64,000 nucleotides of DNA from Pseudomonas sp. Bout1 (GTDB lineage: Bacteria; Pseudomonadota; Gammaproteobacteria; Pseudomonadales; Pseudomonadaceae). The stretch spans positions 2,433,001 to 2,497,000 of the forward strand of contig NZ_JAVIWK010000001.1 in assembly GCF_034314165.1 (NCBI RefSeq), given 5' to 3'. The stretch's first letter is position 1. Every line of letters starts with the position of its first letter. The notes beneath the pieces are model-generated. The model did not search any database and was not told where the DNA came from. It worked only from the letters and a program-made list of their open reading frames with translations. Positions 1-9,733 of the stretch are shown here, in pieces. Made by a program: the position numbers and the translations under genes.

Positions 1-2337
1 AGCGAGTTTGCGATCGAGACCCTGATCGCCGCGCTCGTTCAGCTGCCGTCAACGCATCGCAACTGGGGCATGGAAACGGCAGCACGAGTTTATGAAGTTG
101 CTCGCACGTTCCCTTGCCGACAGGACATTGACCAAACCTTCGCAATTGACTCCGACAGCCAAGAAGCGATCGATGCCTGGCTGGATGAAAGCCTCCTGGA
201 CCCCGGCTCCAAGTTCGCACCATCGCTGGAGCTAGCGTCCGAGGTAGGTAGTGATGCCTCGATACCAAGTCGCGTGGCGCGATGGCTGTTGAAAGGCACA
301 CAGCGGGGGGCTTCCTTCTTCACTCGTAACTGGCAGCCGCCGATCTTTGACGATGCCTGGTACGACACTGTGTCCGCGAGCCCCATCGCGGCCAAAGTCG
401 CCGCCCGATTTATTCGTGAGGAGCTTGGCTTCGACCGAGGGGACTACGGAGCGGATTTCGCTAAGCGGCTCGATCGCTTCGCCCCCAACCTGACCACCGC
501 CTATCTCGACGCCGCGCACGAGATGGTCGGCCACGGCTTCGAGCTTAACGCTAACGCTGTCGCGGCCGGCGCCGTGCGTGATCTAGCGGGATTCGAGAGG
601 ATAGTGCAGGCTGCGTTGGACGACTGTGCGAGCATCCACCGTCAATACGCTAAGAGAGGCCGAGAGGAATGGCGTGCAATTGAGGATGGCGAACGTGACC
701 ATGCTGCTGAAGAGGCCGCGCAGTCGAACCATGAAGGCGACGGTTACACATCCGGTGTCTTCATCGATGCCTACATCCGCCAACTTCGCGTAGAGGGTCG
801 CTGGCTGGTCCTTGCCAACCATCCGCGCGTAGCGGAATTGGTCCGTGCCTGGGCGCAGGCGCTCTCAGCCTCCCGCGGACCGGTGGGTGAAGGCGAGCTT
901 CGAGCCATTCTTGTAGCGGGCAATGGTATGGATGAGGAGTCAAATGTTTGGGCGGCAGCGCGAGAGCACTGGCGCGAAGCGCTGGAGCCTACGCTTACGG
1001 CGCGGATTAGCTCAGTCCCCTCCGAAGTGGATCTGCGTGACGAGCTTGCGCTCACAGCTTTGAAAGTCGCACCAAATTCCTTGGTCGCCGCATTCCAGGT
1101 GAATAGCGGACAGCCTGATCGACAAGTCACCCTGCTAACTGCCATGCAGCGCGCCTGTCGGCAACTCGGAAAAGACAGCCACGCAGCCACACTAACTCTG
1201 ATTACAGACGTGCTTCCAAGGGAACTTAAGGAAATCTACAAAGCGCTCCCGACTAGGAAGCGGAAAGCTCGCAAGGTCAACGGTCAGACGCTCTTATTCC
1301 TGACGGCTTGTGCCTCGCAACTCGATGCGGATGCGCTCGACCTTGTCGTGCCGGTCATCATCGCAAGCAGTGGCGATGCCTCGCCAGCGATCATCCAGTG
1401 GCTGACCATTGCCAGCCGTACAGAGCATGCTGTCAGTGCGACCGAGGCGGCGATTGCGATTGGCGATACCGTCCTTGTTGAGGCTGCGCTTCGCCACCAG
1501 CGCGCCGATGCGCGCCGTACGGCGCTGTTTCATCTGGCGCCGACATTCCCGGACCCCTTGCCGCCTACGATCCTCGCAATGGCATCCGATCCTGGAAGCC
1601 GCGTTCGCCGCGCCCTAGTCGCCCTGCTTGCAGAACGGCCACACCCGGATCACCTCAAAACGCTGTTGTTTCTGATACATGACACTTGGTCGAGCGCCGA
1701 ACCGCACTACGATGAGCCCGAGAGCTTTGATATTGCGCAAGAGTCGGTCGTTGCCCTTGCAGTGAACGGTCCCTTATCCGATGCAATCGGCAATACTCTG
1801 CTCGATCTTGCCGCTACAACGGTCGACCGCGCGCTTAGCCGAAATGCCCTGATCGTCGCAGCGAATTGCTGCAGTGCAAGAATCCAGCAGAAAATATCGA
1901 ACCTCGTCAATATTCCGGAAGCCCGTTGGATACGCCTCGACGCCATTGACGCCCTGGCCGACGCCGATTCCGTAGACCCTAGCATTGTCGCGCATCTGAC
2001 ATCCGCGTTTCTACTGAGTACGCCGCCAATCCTTGCCGCGTCAGCGGCTCATCTCGTCGGCACCCATGCTTCCGCGGAAAATGCCCTTAAACTCTTTGCG
2101 CGGGTCGCCAACTCGAACAAGCGACGCGCTCTGCTGTTGGTTGGCGCCAACGCTATGGCCAGGCGTGATCGTACGACTGCCGATCGAATCCTCGATCTGC
2201 TTGAACCGGATCATCCCGGACGTCAATTGTTGATGGCTTCCGAACCTCTTTCAGCCTCTATTCTCGACGATCTCGGCAAAGTCCAGTTGAGAGAAGCCGT
2301 CCGAAAGCGGCTTGGAGATCGCATTGTCGTTCCTTGA
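1..2337 (+). CDS. Large helical-repeat protein, 5' end outside window
   Basis: The reading frame is open from the first base of the window with no stop, so the gene most likely begins upstream; an in-frame ATG at 70 would give 755 residues. I see no enzymatic motif. From about residue 350 to the end the protein is a run of short amphipathic helices rich in Ala and Leu, with paired-helix spacing like HEAT or ARM repeats (for example around 'SRVRRALVALLAERPHPD'). Such solenoids usually serve as protein-binding scaffolds. No signal peptide or membrane segment is visible in the part present, so it is probably cytoplasmic. It lies beside an HNH protein and an ABC-3C operon, so a role in a defence or accessory island is possible, but that is inferred from position only. 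Confidence 0.7.
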   Translation, partial: SEFAIETLIAALVQLPSTHRNWGMETAARVYEVARTFPCRQDIDQTFAIDSDSQEAIDAWLDESLLDPGSKFAPSLELASEVGSDASIPSRVARWLLKGTQRGASFFTRNWQPPIFDDAWYDTVSASPIAAKVAARFIREELGFDRGDYGADFAKRLDRFAPNLTTAYLDAAHEMVGHGFELNANAVAAGAVRDLAGFERIVQAALDDCASIHRQYAKRGREEWRAIEDGERDHAAEEAAQSNHEGDGYTSGVFIDAYIRQLRVEGRWLVLANHPRVAELVRAWAQALSASRGPVGEGELRAILVAGNGMDEESNVWAAAREHWREALEPTLTARISSVPSEVDLRDELALTALKVAPNSLVAAFQVNSGQPDRQVTLLTAMQRACRQLGKDSHAATLTLITDVLPRELKEIYKALPTRKRKARKVNGQTLLFLTACASQLDADALDLVVPVIIASSGDASPAIIQWLTIASRTEHAVSATEAAIAIGDTVLVEAALRHQRADARRTALFHLAPTFPDPLPPTILAMASDPGSRVRRALVALLAERPHPDHLKTLLFLIHDTWSSAEPHYDEPESFDIAQESVVALAVNGPLSDAIGNTLLDLAATTVDRALSRNALIVAANCCSARIQQKISNLVNIPEARWIRLDAIDALADADSVDPSIVAHLTSAFLLSTPPILAASAAHLVGTHASAENALKLFARVANSNKRRALLLVGANAMARRDRTTADRILDLLEPDHPGRQLLMASEPLSASILDDLGKVQLREAVRKRLGDRIVVP

Positions 2338-2513
2338 CCATCGCAGAGAACGGGCAAGCACAAGCCCGCTAGCTGATCGCCCACCTGAAGTCTGAATCGC
2401 CCCGGGTTTCGTAGACACCTTCATAAGCGGGCTTGTGTGCTAGCAAGTCCAATTGCTGAGGATTACTCAAGAGGAGGTAGCCAGATTGGTTTCATCCCCA
2501 GTCTCCGAATCGC

Positions 2514-3137
2514 TCAGCGCCGCCGCTCGTTCCCGTTGAGCACATGGCACGGCCTGCATACTGCATGGAGGATTGCAGTCTGATGAGCCTCATCGATGAG
2601 CTGCAAAGCAGCGTGTCCTGGCGGAAGAGAGAATGGCTCTTTGTCCAGCCAGTCAAAGCGAGAAAATATCTCCTCGACCTGGGAGAAGCTGAGCGTTTGA
2701 ATAATCTGAGTGACCATAACGTTGAACTCGGGAAGAACGTGGTCAACTTCCGTTGACGGGTGGTTCCCGCACCGTTCGCATATTGGATGCATCGCCCTAT
2801 AGCTCGAAATTATAGGGTGCGCAGCATCCCGGAGTGCGCGATCCAACCAGGCCATTTCGTCTCGAGGTTCAATGCATTGCGTCCATGAAACCCCGTGCCA
2901 GCCATGGTCTGGAAAGTAGCCTTGGAAATCGTAAGCCGCTCCGGGCCGGTGTAGTTTTCGAAAGAGACTTGGGCGAAGGCTTTGCGCCGCACAGTGGTAA
3001 TGCTTCTGGAGTATGAGGTCGGCAATGAGGGCGGACTCAAATTCCTGTCCGAAATCAACTGCTGCGATTTCCTCCCGAATCACCCCCTTCAGCCGGGTTT
3101 TCGTCATTCCTCGAAAGAACTCTTTGCCTCGGCCCAT
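2514..3137 (-). CDS. HNH-type nuclease-like protein
   Basis: A 207-residue protein. The C-terminal half holds a zinc/HNH arrangement: C120-x2-C123, D132-H133 in 'EVDHVLPEF', then C194-x2-C197-H198 followed by N201 in 'CRPCHVLNGN'. This matches the beta-beta-alpha metal fold of HNH endonucleases, with D132-H133 as the expected catalytic pair. The N-terminal half (around 'YFPDHGWHGVSW') is not a domain I can name with certainty; it may give specificity. The ATG at 3137 has an AGGA-like ribosome site about 9 bases upstream. It lies 134 bp downstream of the SMC-like gene on the same strand, so co-transcription with the ABC-3C operon is possible but a separate promoter is equally likely. DNA cleavage is inferred from the motif. 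Confidence 0.6.
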   Translation of the reverse strand: MGRGKEFFRGMTKTRLKGVIREEIAAVDFGQEFESALIADLILQKHYHCAAQSLRPSLFRKLHRPGAAYDFQGYFPDHGWHGVSWTQCIEPRDEMAWLDRALRDAAHPIISSYRAMHPICERCGNHPSTEVDHVLPEFNVMVTQIIQTLSFSQVEEIFSRFDWLDKEPFSLPPGHAALQLIDEAHQTAILHAVCRPCHVLNGNERRR

Positions 3138-3221
3138 TTTTGATTTCCTGGAGTTACGCTTGTCAGGCTAACCATGTGGTTTCATTTTTTTGACGGGTGG
3201 GATCAGCTTTGACCTCTGAGT

Positions 3222-3242
3222 CGGGAGATGTTTAATCTCCCG
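3222..3242. terminator. Hairpin after SMC-like gene
   Basis: A perfect 8-bp inverted repeat with a 5-base loop lies about 30 bp past the stop of the SMC-like gene. No T-run follows on the minus strand, so intrinsic termination is doubtful; it may only protect mRNA ends. Confidence 0.3.
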
Positions 3243-3271
3243 GCCCAGTGGTTTCTCCCATTACTAGAGAG

Positions 3272-6028
3272 CTACGCCGCTGTATCGGTTGGAACCCCAT
3301 TCACTGACGCTTTTACGCCCGTTCGCGGGTTTCCTTCCAGATAGATTGTGTTCAATAGCTGCTTATCCGAAACGCTCGAAAATTTCTGCATCAAGTGTCG
3401 GGCTAAACTGTCGCTTGCGGTAGTGAGGATCAAATTCATGTTTGGCATTGATGTCGCAGCGAGCCTGAAAATATCCAGCATGGCCACGCGGTTCAGGTCA
3501 TCCAGGTGAGCGATCGGTTCATCTAACAGGAAACTGCCGCCGGTACTTTTTGCTCTGGCAAGGTATAGCGATAGCGCGAGGTCTTGCCGCTGTCCTTGGC
3601 TCAATTTTTCTTGAGCTTCCAACGGTGTGTCGTGACCCTCAGCGAGTACCATCCAGTTCAAATCGTCCCCAGAGACACTCAGCTTGTGATACACCTCGTT
3701 TGCGTGCATCCGAGAGAACAGTTCAGTTGCCGGGCCCAAGAGGGGGGATAGGCTAGAAACGGTCGCGTCTCGAACATGATTGCTGTACAGGCCGATCGCG
3801 CTGTCTGCCGCTGTTATGTGGCTTTGGCCTGCCTGGAGCTTCTCTGTCACCATCTGTTTTTCTTTCAGTAGGCTCATCAATCTTTCAGAGTCCTCATCGA
3901 CACTCAGGAAAATTTTGCATTCGCTAATCTCAATCTCATAGCCTTTCGCCCTCGCGAGTTCTTCGTCCACGCGTGTTTGTGTGGCGGAGTGCAATTCCAC
4001 GGAGATTGGGAGACCACTGTTGACTTCGTTCCACTGGCTTTGGAAACGATTCACTATTTGGGAGGCCGCCGCAATCCTGGCATTGACCTGGTGAGATTCT
4101 TGGGTTTTGGCTTGAATATTTTGGAGCTTCTCATTCACGGAGCGGGTTAGAGTCGGCTGCTCTGCATTATCCGACCTAAGTTGTTGCTCAAAATGCTGGG
4201 TATAACCGATCAGCGCCTGTCGCGCAGCGGATACCCCATCTCTTGCGTTGGTAGGGGACGGCAACTGGAAGAACTCATCAATGCTTGGCATGGCTTCAGC
4301 GATTGTTTTTGTGTCGATCGCGATTTTGATGCGGGTGAGTAGGTATTCAAAACTGCTGATGTCAGAAGCTGAAAACTCAGCTTTGTTCATGGTAGCTAGA
4401 TAGTTTGTTTTTTCGTCAAATGACTTCAATTTATCGTTTGCAGACTTAAGCTGGCCAGAATAATTCTCAGCTGAAGATTGCTGTTGGCTGGCGGTTTGTA
4501 ATGATAAGTTCCAGAGCTTCTCGGTCGACTGAGCAGTATCCAGTTTGGTTTTTGCCGCCTGCAGCTCCGGTGTCGTAGCAGCGTAAGTGAGACGCTGGCG
4601 CAATGCGTCAGCTGATTTCCAGTCATGGCTGCATAGGGGGCAATGACCACTCGTGAGGGAGTTCACCGCTTCATGTCCGAGAGCTCTCAGACGCTCTATC
4701 ACGTTCGATAAAGCGTCGAATTCGGCTTGAGCTTTAATTCTCGCTTGCTTCGCCTCATCTGCCGATTTTGATATCTGAACGAAATTTGCTGGGGGTAAGA
4801 CAGGGCTGCCCAGCAGATCTTCTTTTCGTTGTAGGAGATCCAACAGGGTGTTCTTGTTGCTGATCAAGTACTCAATGGCATTCCGCCATCGCTGTTGCCG
4901 GTCTGCATCCCAGCCATATTCAACGAAGCTTTGCTGCAAACGTTCGAAGGATATATCGGGTTGAGGGAACTGCTGGATGAAGACCGGATTCGCAATGATG
5001 GCGTCCCAGCGATCGAGAATCTCAGTATTTTTTCGTGCCCAGTCAATACTGATCTTGGCTTGGCCCATTCGTGTATTGAGGGCAGAGAGCTGCTCAGCTA
5101 GCTGGCGGTGCTCATTGTTCAATTTCGTGGTGGCCTCGGTAATCTCTCCGAGCAAATCCCGGTTAATCCCGAGCTGCTGAAGACCTGATTCGTATTCCGC
5201 CCATCCCTCCAGTAACAAACTCAATATGTTCTTCTGGTGCTTAGCTGTCTGCAGCAGCCGGGCCACCTTCATTTGAACATTTTTGAAATCTTTTAGAAGG
5301 TTTCCTGCTAACTGAGTGCCTGGAAATCCTGCTAGCACCTCGTTCAGCTTGAGAGAGACTTGGTCGTGCCCATGTTGGCTTTCAGAAAGCCTTGCTTCAA
5401 GTGCATCAATTTCGGTCGAAAGCCCCTGCAGTTTTGTCTCCAGACCCTGAGTTTTGGGCAGCTCAGTCCGGTATTCCTTCAAATTGCTGAGTGTGCTCGC
5501 AAGGTGGCCCAGCCCCAATATGTCCGCAAATATCTGCTGTCGGAGCGCCGACTCGCTGTTATCTACCAGAAGGGCAAGGGAGTTTGCGTATAGCCACCTG
5601 CAGTTGCGTAGCCAGTCACGGCGTGCTTTGGTCGTGGCTTGGGCGCTACCACCCGAAATGGAGGCTGGGGTGAGCATCTCCAGCAGATTAGCGTCTTTGA
5701 TGGGTTTCTTTTTGCGATCACCCTGTTTTTTGATCCAAGCTTTACCCTTGATCCGTTCTAGTTGATAACGTTCGCTGTTGATCTCACATTCAGCGCTGAC
5801 AAATGTGTCGCCAGATCCCCAATGGCACGAAAAATCAGTGGTAGTTGGAAGATCGTTCACTTTATTCGTTAGCAACCATTCCAATGCATAGCATATGGTG
5901 CTTTTACCGGTGCCGTTGGCTGCGTGAATGATCGTCAGCGGTGCGTTTAGTGGGATTCGTAGAACATCTCGCACGCCTCGAAAATTCTGGATCTCTACCG
6001 AAATGAATTTGATAGGTAAGTTATTCAT
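3272..6028 (-). CDS. SMC/Rad50-like ATPase of an ABC three-component system
   Basis: A 918-residue ABC/SMC-type ATPase. Walker A is at about residues 37-44 (ANGTGKST). Long coiled-coil stretches flank a zinc-hook-like C463-P-L-C466. The ABC signature-like 'LSQGQRQDLALSLYLARA' precedes Walker B 'SFLLDEPIAHLDD' (D836-E837). This is the layout of Rad50/SbcC/RecF-type DNA-sensing ATPases, where two heads dimerise over ATP and the hook joins coiled coils. It is the last gene of a three-gene operon and overlaps the middle gene by 8 bp. In ABC-3C and Lamassu-type systems such an ATPase senses foreign DNA and releases the effector; that role is inferred here from gene order and domains. Confidence 0.85.
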   Translation of the reverse strand: MNNLPIKFISVEIQNFRGVRDVLRIPLNAPLTIIHAANGTGKSTICYALEWLLTNKVNDLPTTTDFSCHWGSGDTFVSAECEINSERYQLERIKGKAWIKKQGDRKKKPIKDANLLEMLTPASISGGSAQATTKARRDWLRNCRWLYANSLALLVDNSESALRQQIFADILGLGHLASTLSNLKEYRTELPKTQGLETKLQGLSTEIDALEARLSESQHGHDQVSLKLNEVLAGFPGTQLAGNLLKDFKNVQMKVARLLQTAKHQKNILSLLLEGWAEYESGLQQLGINRDLLGEITEATTKLNNEHRQLAEQLSALNTRMGQAKISIDWARKNTEILDRWDAIIANPVFIQQFPQPDISFERLQQSFVEYGWDADRQQRWRNAIEYLISNKNTLLDLLQRKEDLLGSPVLPPANFVQISKSADEAKQARIKAQAEFDALSNVIERLRALGHEAVNSLTSGHCPLCSHDWKSADALRQRLTYAATTPELQAAKTKLDTAQSTEKLWNLSLQTASQQQSSAENYSGQLKSANDKLKSFDEKTNYLATMNKAEFSASDISSFEYLLTRIKIAIDTKTIAEAMPSIDEFFQLPSPTNARDGVSAARQALIGYTQHFEQQLRSDNAEQPTLTRSVNEKLQNIQAKTQESHQVNARIAAASQIVNRFQSQWNEVNSGLPISVELHSATQTRVDEELARAKGYEIEISECKIFLSVDEDSERLMSLLKEKQMVTEKLQAGQSHITAADSAIGLYSNHVRDATVSSLSPLLGPATELFSRMHANEVYHKLSVSGDDLNWMVLAEGHDTPLEAQEKLSQGQRQDLALSLYLARAKSTGGSFLLDEPIAHLDDLNRVAMLDIFRLAATSMPNMNLILTTASDSLARHLMQKFSSVSDKQLLNTIYLEGNPRTGVKASVNGVPTDTAA

Positions 6029-6590
6029 TCAAATCCCACTTCTTTCCATGATTGCGTGCGAGTTCCTTTCCTTTTGACGTTGATAGGGATGCCAGGAGGT
6101 CAGCCATCTCTTCATTTTCAGGCACGAACTGCGAGTAGTCAGCCTGTTCATACGGCCCTGCCAATCCAAGCGGGGTGATACGTTGGCACCGTTGCCAGCC
6201 GTCGGCGTCCTTGTACACGACGTGCTTCCTGACGAACCTCGTATCTTTCTCGACGTCATTAATGAATTGCTTGAGCTCTTCATTCGATTGCGCCAGCGCT
6301 AAAACCAGGTAGCCATCCACCACTGAACCCTTTTTTTCCAGTCGTAGGAGTCCGGCGTCGAGAAACGCTTCAGCATGCTTCGTTTCTCTCCAGGCTTCCT
6401 CTGCGGTAGCGCCGTCGATGTGTACAAGCAGCACTGATGCAAAAGTGGTCGACCAATACTTCACCTGAGTCGTAGGGGGAGGGCCCGGCCAGTGAGGGTC
6501 GCCTGCAAACGCCAAAACACCGTTCTCGGGGGATGTGAAGCCGGCCTGGGTTGCTCGCTCATCCAAGAGCGTAATCAGGTCACTGAGCAT
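6021..6590 (-). CDS. Small middle component of the ABC three-component system
   Basis: A 189-residue soluble protein with no recognisable catalytic motif, signal peptide or membrane segment. Its start overlaps the end of the effector gene by 11 bp and its end overlaps the ATPase gene by 8 bp, so the three products are almost certainly translated from one mRNA in fixed ratio. In ABC three-component systems a small 'middle component' connects the effector to the SMC-like ATPase. The name here rests on that gene order and on size; I cannot place it in a particular middle-component subfamily. Confidence 0.65.
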   Translation of the reverse strand: MLSDLITLLDERATQAGFTSPENGVLAFAGDPHWPGPPPTTQVKYWSTTFASVLLVHIDGATAEEAWRETKHAEAFLDAGLLRLEKKGSVVDGYLVLALAQSNEELKQFINDVEKDTRFVRKHVVYKDADGWQRCQRITPLGLAGPYEQADYSQFVPENEEMADLLASLSTSKGKELARNHGKKWDLNE

Positions 6591-8988
6591 CTAGTGTTTT
6601 CCTGCGAGTAGATATGTCGTCCATAAAATCTTCAGCGGGAATGGCCTTTGCCTTGTCGTACATCGACTCGATCCCGTCGAGAGCGAAGAAGTACACCTTA
6701 TTCACCATTGCAATATCGGTGATGGAATCTTTTCTGTGCGGTGGGTCTGAGATGTCGAAGCGCTCTCGACTGGTTTCCTCATCATCGGTGGATTCTCCGG
6801 GCTTTGTATCTTCAACACGACCAATTCCGTTCGCGAACACGACGAGTAGTGGATGGTTGGCAGTACCTCTGGCCCATCGATAGAGATCGTTTGCCATATC
6901 CCTCACGCCGAAGTCGTCATTTGCCCACGCAAGCACGTTGTACTCACCTTCAGCGTTGCTGAATTGGAGGTGGCCTTTCGTGCCTGGTTCTGTGATCCAA
7001 ACAGAATCTTTGTGAGACTTGAGGTAGCTCAGCGCTTTCACCGCTCTCATTACATATTTTCCGGAGGAAGCCATTTCTTCTAACGTAAAATCGTTATCTG
7101 GCTTCACTCCGTACCTGGTTTGATATGTAAAGCCCTGCGAGTCTTTAATGCTTCCTGCTTGCACGAGTGTATTAAGTCGCTGGAATTCTTCCTTTACCAA
7201 GTCAAGATAATAGGCGTCCGGCGGGTGACGGTCGAAGAGTTCGTGGAACTCGAGTGCAGCTGGTTCCAAGTCATCTTGGACTACACCACCTTGCAGTCTA
7301 AGGCCCTTCACACGCTCCAGAGACCCATTAGCATCCCATGTCAGTGTGAGCATCATTCCACCACTGGTGCTTCTGCGCATGACACGGCTTGGAGGCTGTA
7401 TTCCAGGTAGGCTTGAGCGGGTACTTTGCGCTCGGTCTGCGGCTGGAAATATCCCGGTTGCGCTGTGAATTTTCATCGAACAATTTCGCAGCTGCCCGCT
7501 GTTGGCGGCCGCAACCACAACCGAAGAGGTCAACCGTCTTGCGTAGTAGTCCGGCAGAGATTTCGCGATACCCTTGAGGTCTGTGATGTGCTGAGAGGTC
7601 AAGATTAGATTGTGCCGGCGTTGCCGATCATCAGCTTGGCTCGCGATGATTCTCCGCAGTTGAGAGTTTTTATTCTGGAGTGAATTAGTGAAATCATTTC
7701 CCAAGGTAGGCCAGACGATAAGATCCTTGAAAGCAAGCCTCAGAGAAATGTTACCTCGATCAAAGTCAGGGTTATTGGGTTCGTTTTCCACCAGAACATA
7801 GCAGTTGATTAGCCCTTCAGCAGGGTCGGTTACCCAGCACCATCCCGCCCTGAATTTTTGAGCGGGTGCCGGCTTCCAAGAAGGGTCAATGGAGGACATT
7901 CCATCGGTCGCTGTCCAGCCGATCAGCATAGCCCCGGTGACCTCTCCGCATCCGACTACTAATACGAGAGGATTTGGGTAGGCTTCTACTAGCGCATTTA
8001 TGTCACTCCATTGTCCAGGAGCAGCGCCTGCAGAACCTGCCGCGAGCACTACGGGGCGGTTACCAAAACTTTGCTCGAACATCCCCACTTCTGGAGCAAG
8101 CATGGCCTGTAGAAAAGGAATTAAATCCTTACCTTGGATAAGTCCAATATTGAGTTGATCGCCCTCACGCAGCTCCCGATCAATGTATTCTGTACGGATC
8201 TTTTTTAGGTAAGGCTCGTCAGCCCCTGAAAGTGCCCCACCTTGAGATACTAGGTAGTCGCGAATGCTTTCGATGATCGCAGTACTGTCCGATTCGAGTT
8301 GGAAGTAGGTACGTTTTACTATTGAGTGTTTAGCCACCAGGCTTGAAAGGCTGTCTTTTTTCAACACCCTAGTCTGCAAATGAGGTATCCACTGCCAGAC
8401 AATATTGCATAGCTGGGGTTTTGTTAGGTTTTTGAGAAAAGGGTGTTTTTTTAGAGTTTCTGATTTAGTACGCACGGTGCCGCATTTCGTCTGAAAAGTC
8501 GCACGCAAATCATCGAAGCGCGCTTGACCTGTTCCTTGCATAAATTCAAAAAGCTTGGCGCTGACACCGTCTGCTACTGCTACGTAATATCTAAAGGCAG
8601 TTCCTGGCGTAGAGGAGATTTGTGGTCTGATGTGAGCGTATAGAAAGAATTTACAGATCTCATAAATAAGCGCATCGAGCTCAAGAGTTTTCTTCAAGCG
8701 CTTACACTGAATTACTCCAACGGGACTGCCTTCGTTGAACAAGATGACGTCTCGTCCTTGGTCGGCCCCGTCATTCAAGCGACTGACGGTGTCGTACCAG
8801 TCCTCAGAGTCAGCTTGCAGCTCTGCGCGAAAGACATCTGCGACCAAAAGCTCAAAATGAGCATCTCCCATTCGTTCGAAAGGTAGTTGGCCAGAATCGA
8901 GGGCGAAGAGCTCGGGAGCTTGAGTTCTATCCTCTCGAACCTCTGCTTCGTCCTCTGAGGTGATGAATGACACTGCGTCTTCAGCCAA
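6580..8988 (-). CDS. Nuclease-domain effector of the ABC three-component system
   Basis: An 802-residue protein, first gene of the operon. The N-terminal domain shows a restriction-endonuclease-like (Mrr-type) core: E46 in 'HFELLV', D80 in 'GADQGRD', and Q94-x-K96 in 'GVIQCKRL', the order E...D...QxK expected for DNA cleavage. The remaining 650 residues match no domain I can name and probably bind the ATPase/middle proteins or sense a trigger. The start is a TTG at 8988, supported by a strong AGGAG at 8995-8999 placed 6 bases upstream. Base composition is lower in GC than in the neighbouring transfer genes, consistent with separate acquisition. DNA degradation on phage or plasmid entry is inferred. 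Confidence 0.75.
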   Translation of the reverse strand: MAEDAVSFITSEDEAEVREDRTQAPELFALDSGQLPFERMGDAHFELLVADVFRAELQADSEDWYDTVSRLNDGADQGRDVILFNEGSPVGVIQCKRLKKTLELDALIYEICKFFLYAHIRPQISSTPGTAFRYYVAVADGVSAKLFEFMQGTGQARFDDLRATFQTKCGTVRTKSETLKKHPFLKNLTKPQLCNIVWQWIPHLQTRVLKKDSLSSLVAKHSIVKRTYFQLESDSTAIIESIRDYLVSQGGALSGADEPYLKKIRTEYIDRELREGDQLNIGLIQGKDLIPFLQAMLAPEVGMFEQSFGNRPVVLAAGSAGAAPGQWSDINALVEAYPNPLVLVVGCGEVTGAMLIGWTATDGMSSIDPSWKPAPAQKFRAGWCWVTDPAEGLINCYVLVENEPNNPDFDRGNISLRLAFKDLIVWPTLGNDFTNSLQNKNSQLRRIIASQADDRQRRHNLILTSQHITDLKGIAKSLPDYYARRLTSSVVVAAANSGQLRNCSMKIHSATGIFPAADRAQSTRSSLPGIQPPSRVMRRSTSGGMMLTLTWDANGSLERVKGLRLQGGVVQDDLEPAALEFHELFDRHPPDAYYLDLVKEEFQRLNTLVQAGSIKDSQGFTYQTRYGVKPDNDFTLEEMASSGKYVMRAVKALSYLKSHKDSVWITEPGTKGHLQFSNAEGEYNVLAWANDDFGVRDMANDLYRWARGTANHPLLVVFANGIGRVEDTKPGESTDDEETSRERFDISDPPHRKDSITDIAMVNKVYFFALDGIESMYDKAKAIPAEDFMDDISTRRKTLDAQ

Positions 8989-9733
8989 TTTTTGCTCCTA
9001 GCATTGAGAGACTGACATTGTGCGGAAAGCGTACTTTCTTGGCGGACGAGAGGCCTGAGGACTATTTCGCGAAGCGCGGAGCCTAGGATCCATCCGTGGT
9101 TAGAAAAGGCGCGTAGCTCCGAAGCGCTCCGAGAACGGAGCGGGGCAATGCCAAGCTGCCATCATCATAAGCCGTGCGGGGATGAGTAGCTAGAATGTCC
9201 AGACGAAGAGGGCGTGGCCAACATTGCTACGCTTCAATTGGCGACGTTCGGACTTTACCGTAGCAGGACTTATCTTCCACTACCCACTGCGTAACGCTTT
9301 CTAGTGCTAGCCGACCCGAGGTGGTGATCGAGTGACGTTAGGTACTGCTCGACAAGCATCGGAAATGTTGAGCAGTAAGGTTTCGGGGGAGGGCGCTGTT
9401 AGCAAGGCACGCTTTCTGTAAGCGAACGGCAAACATGCCTATCGAAATTCAGAGGCTCATCACAGCCGCTCTCCGGGTTGGACAAGTGTTCAAGGTGAAT
9501 GGCAGCAGTGTCGGTTTCGCTACAGCCAGGGGCATGAGCGGTTGCGGTGCTTGACGACTCGGGGGATGTGAGAGTTCGAAAGCAGGTACAGTTGTGGCTA
9601 AAGGATCGAATTGAAAAACGTATGAGGCCACAAAGACCGTTATTGATCGTGATAGGACTGAGTGGAGTGGACAAGGCTGGCAAGTACTCGCGATACAGAA
9701 CGTCGTAGGGATCCAATAGGCTGCTATGGAAAT
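8989..9733. other. Gene-free stretch between defence operon and relaxase gene
   Basis: About 745 bp without a convincing gene. Short open frames on both strands lack ribosome sites and family resemblance. The promoter of the ABC-3C operon should lie just right of 8999 on the minus strand, but no clear -35/-10 pair stands out. This could hold the transfer-side junction of the cargo insertion. Confidence 0.5.

Noticed and set aside
2355..2443. Inverted repeat CACAAGCCCGCT with about 60-bp spacing between the helical-repeat gene and the HNH gene
   Set aside because: Too short and without target duplication or transposase; not enough to call an insertion sequence end.
3222..3242. Strong intrinsic terminator for the ABC-3C operon
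   Set aside because: The stem is good but there is no T-run, so it is listed only as a low-confidence hairpin.
9399..9716. Minus-strand open frame of 105 codons
   Set aside because: No ribosome site, odd composition, and no similarity to any ICE protein I know.
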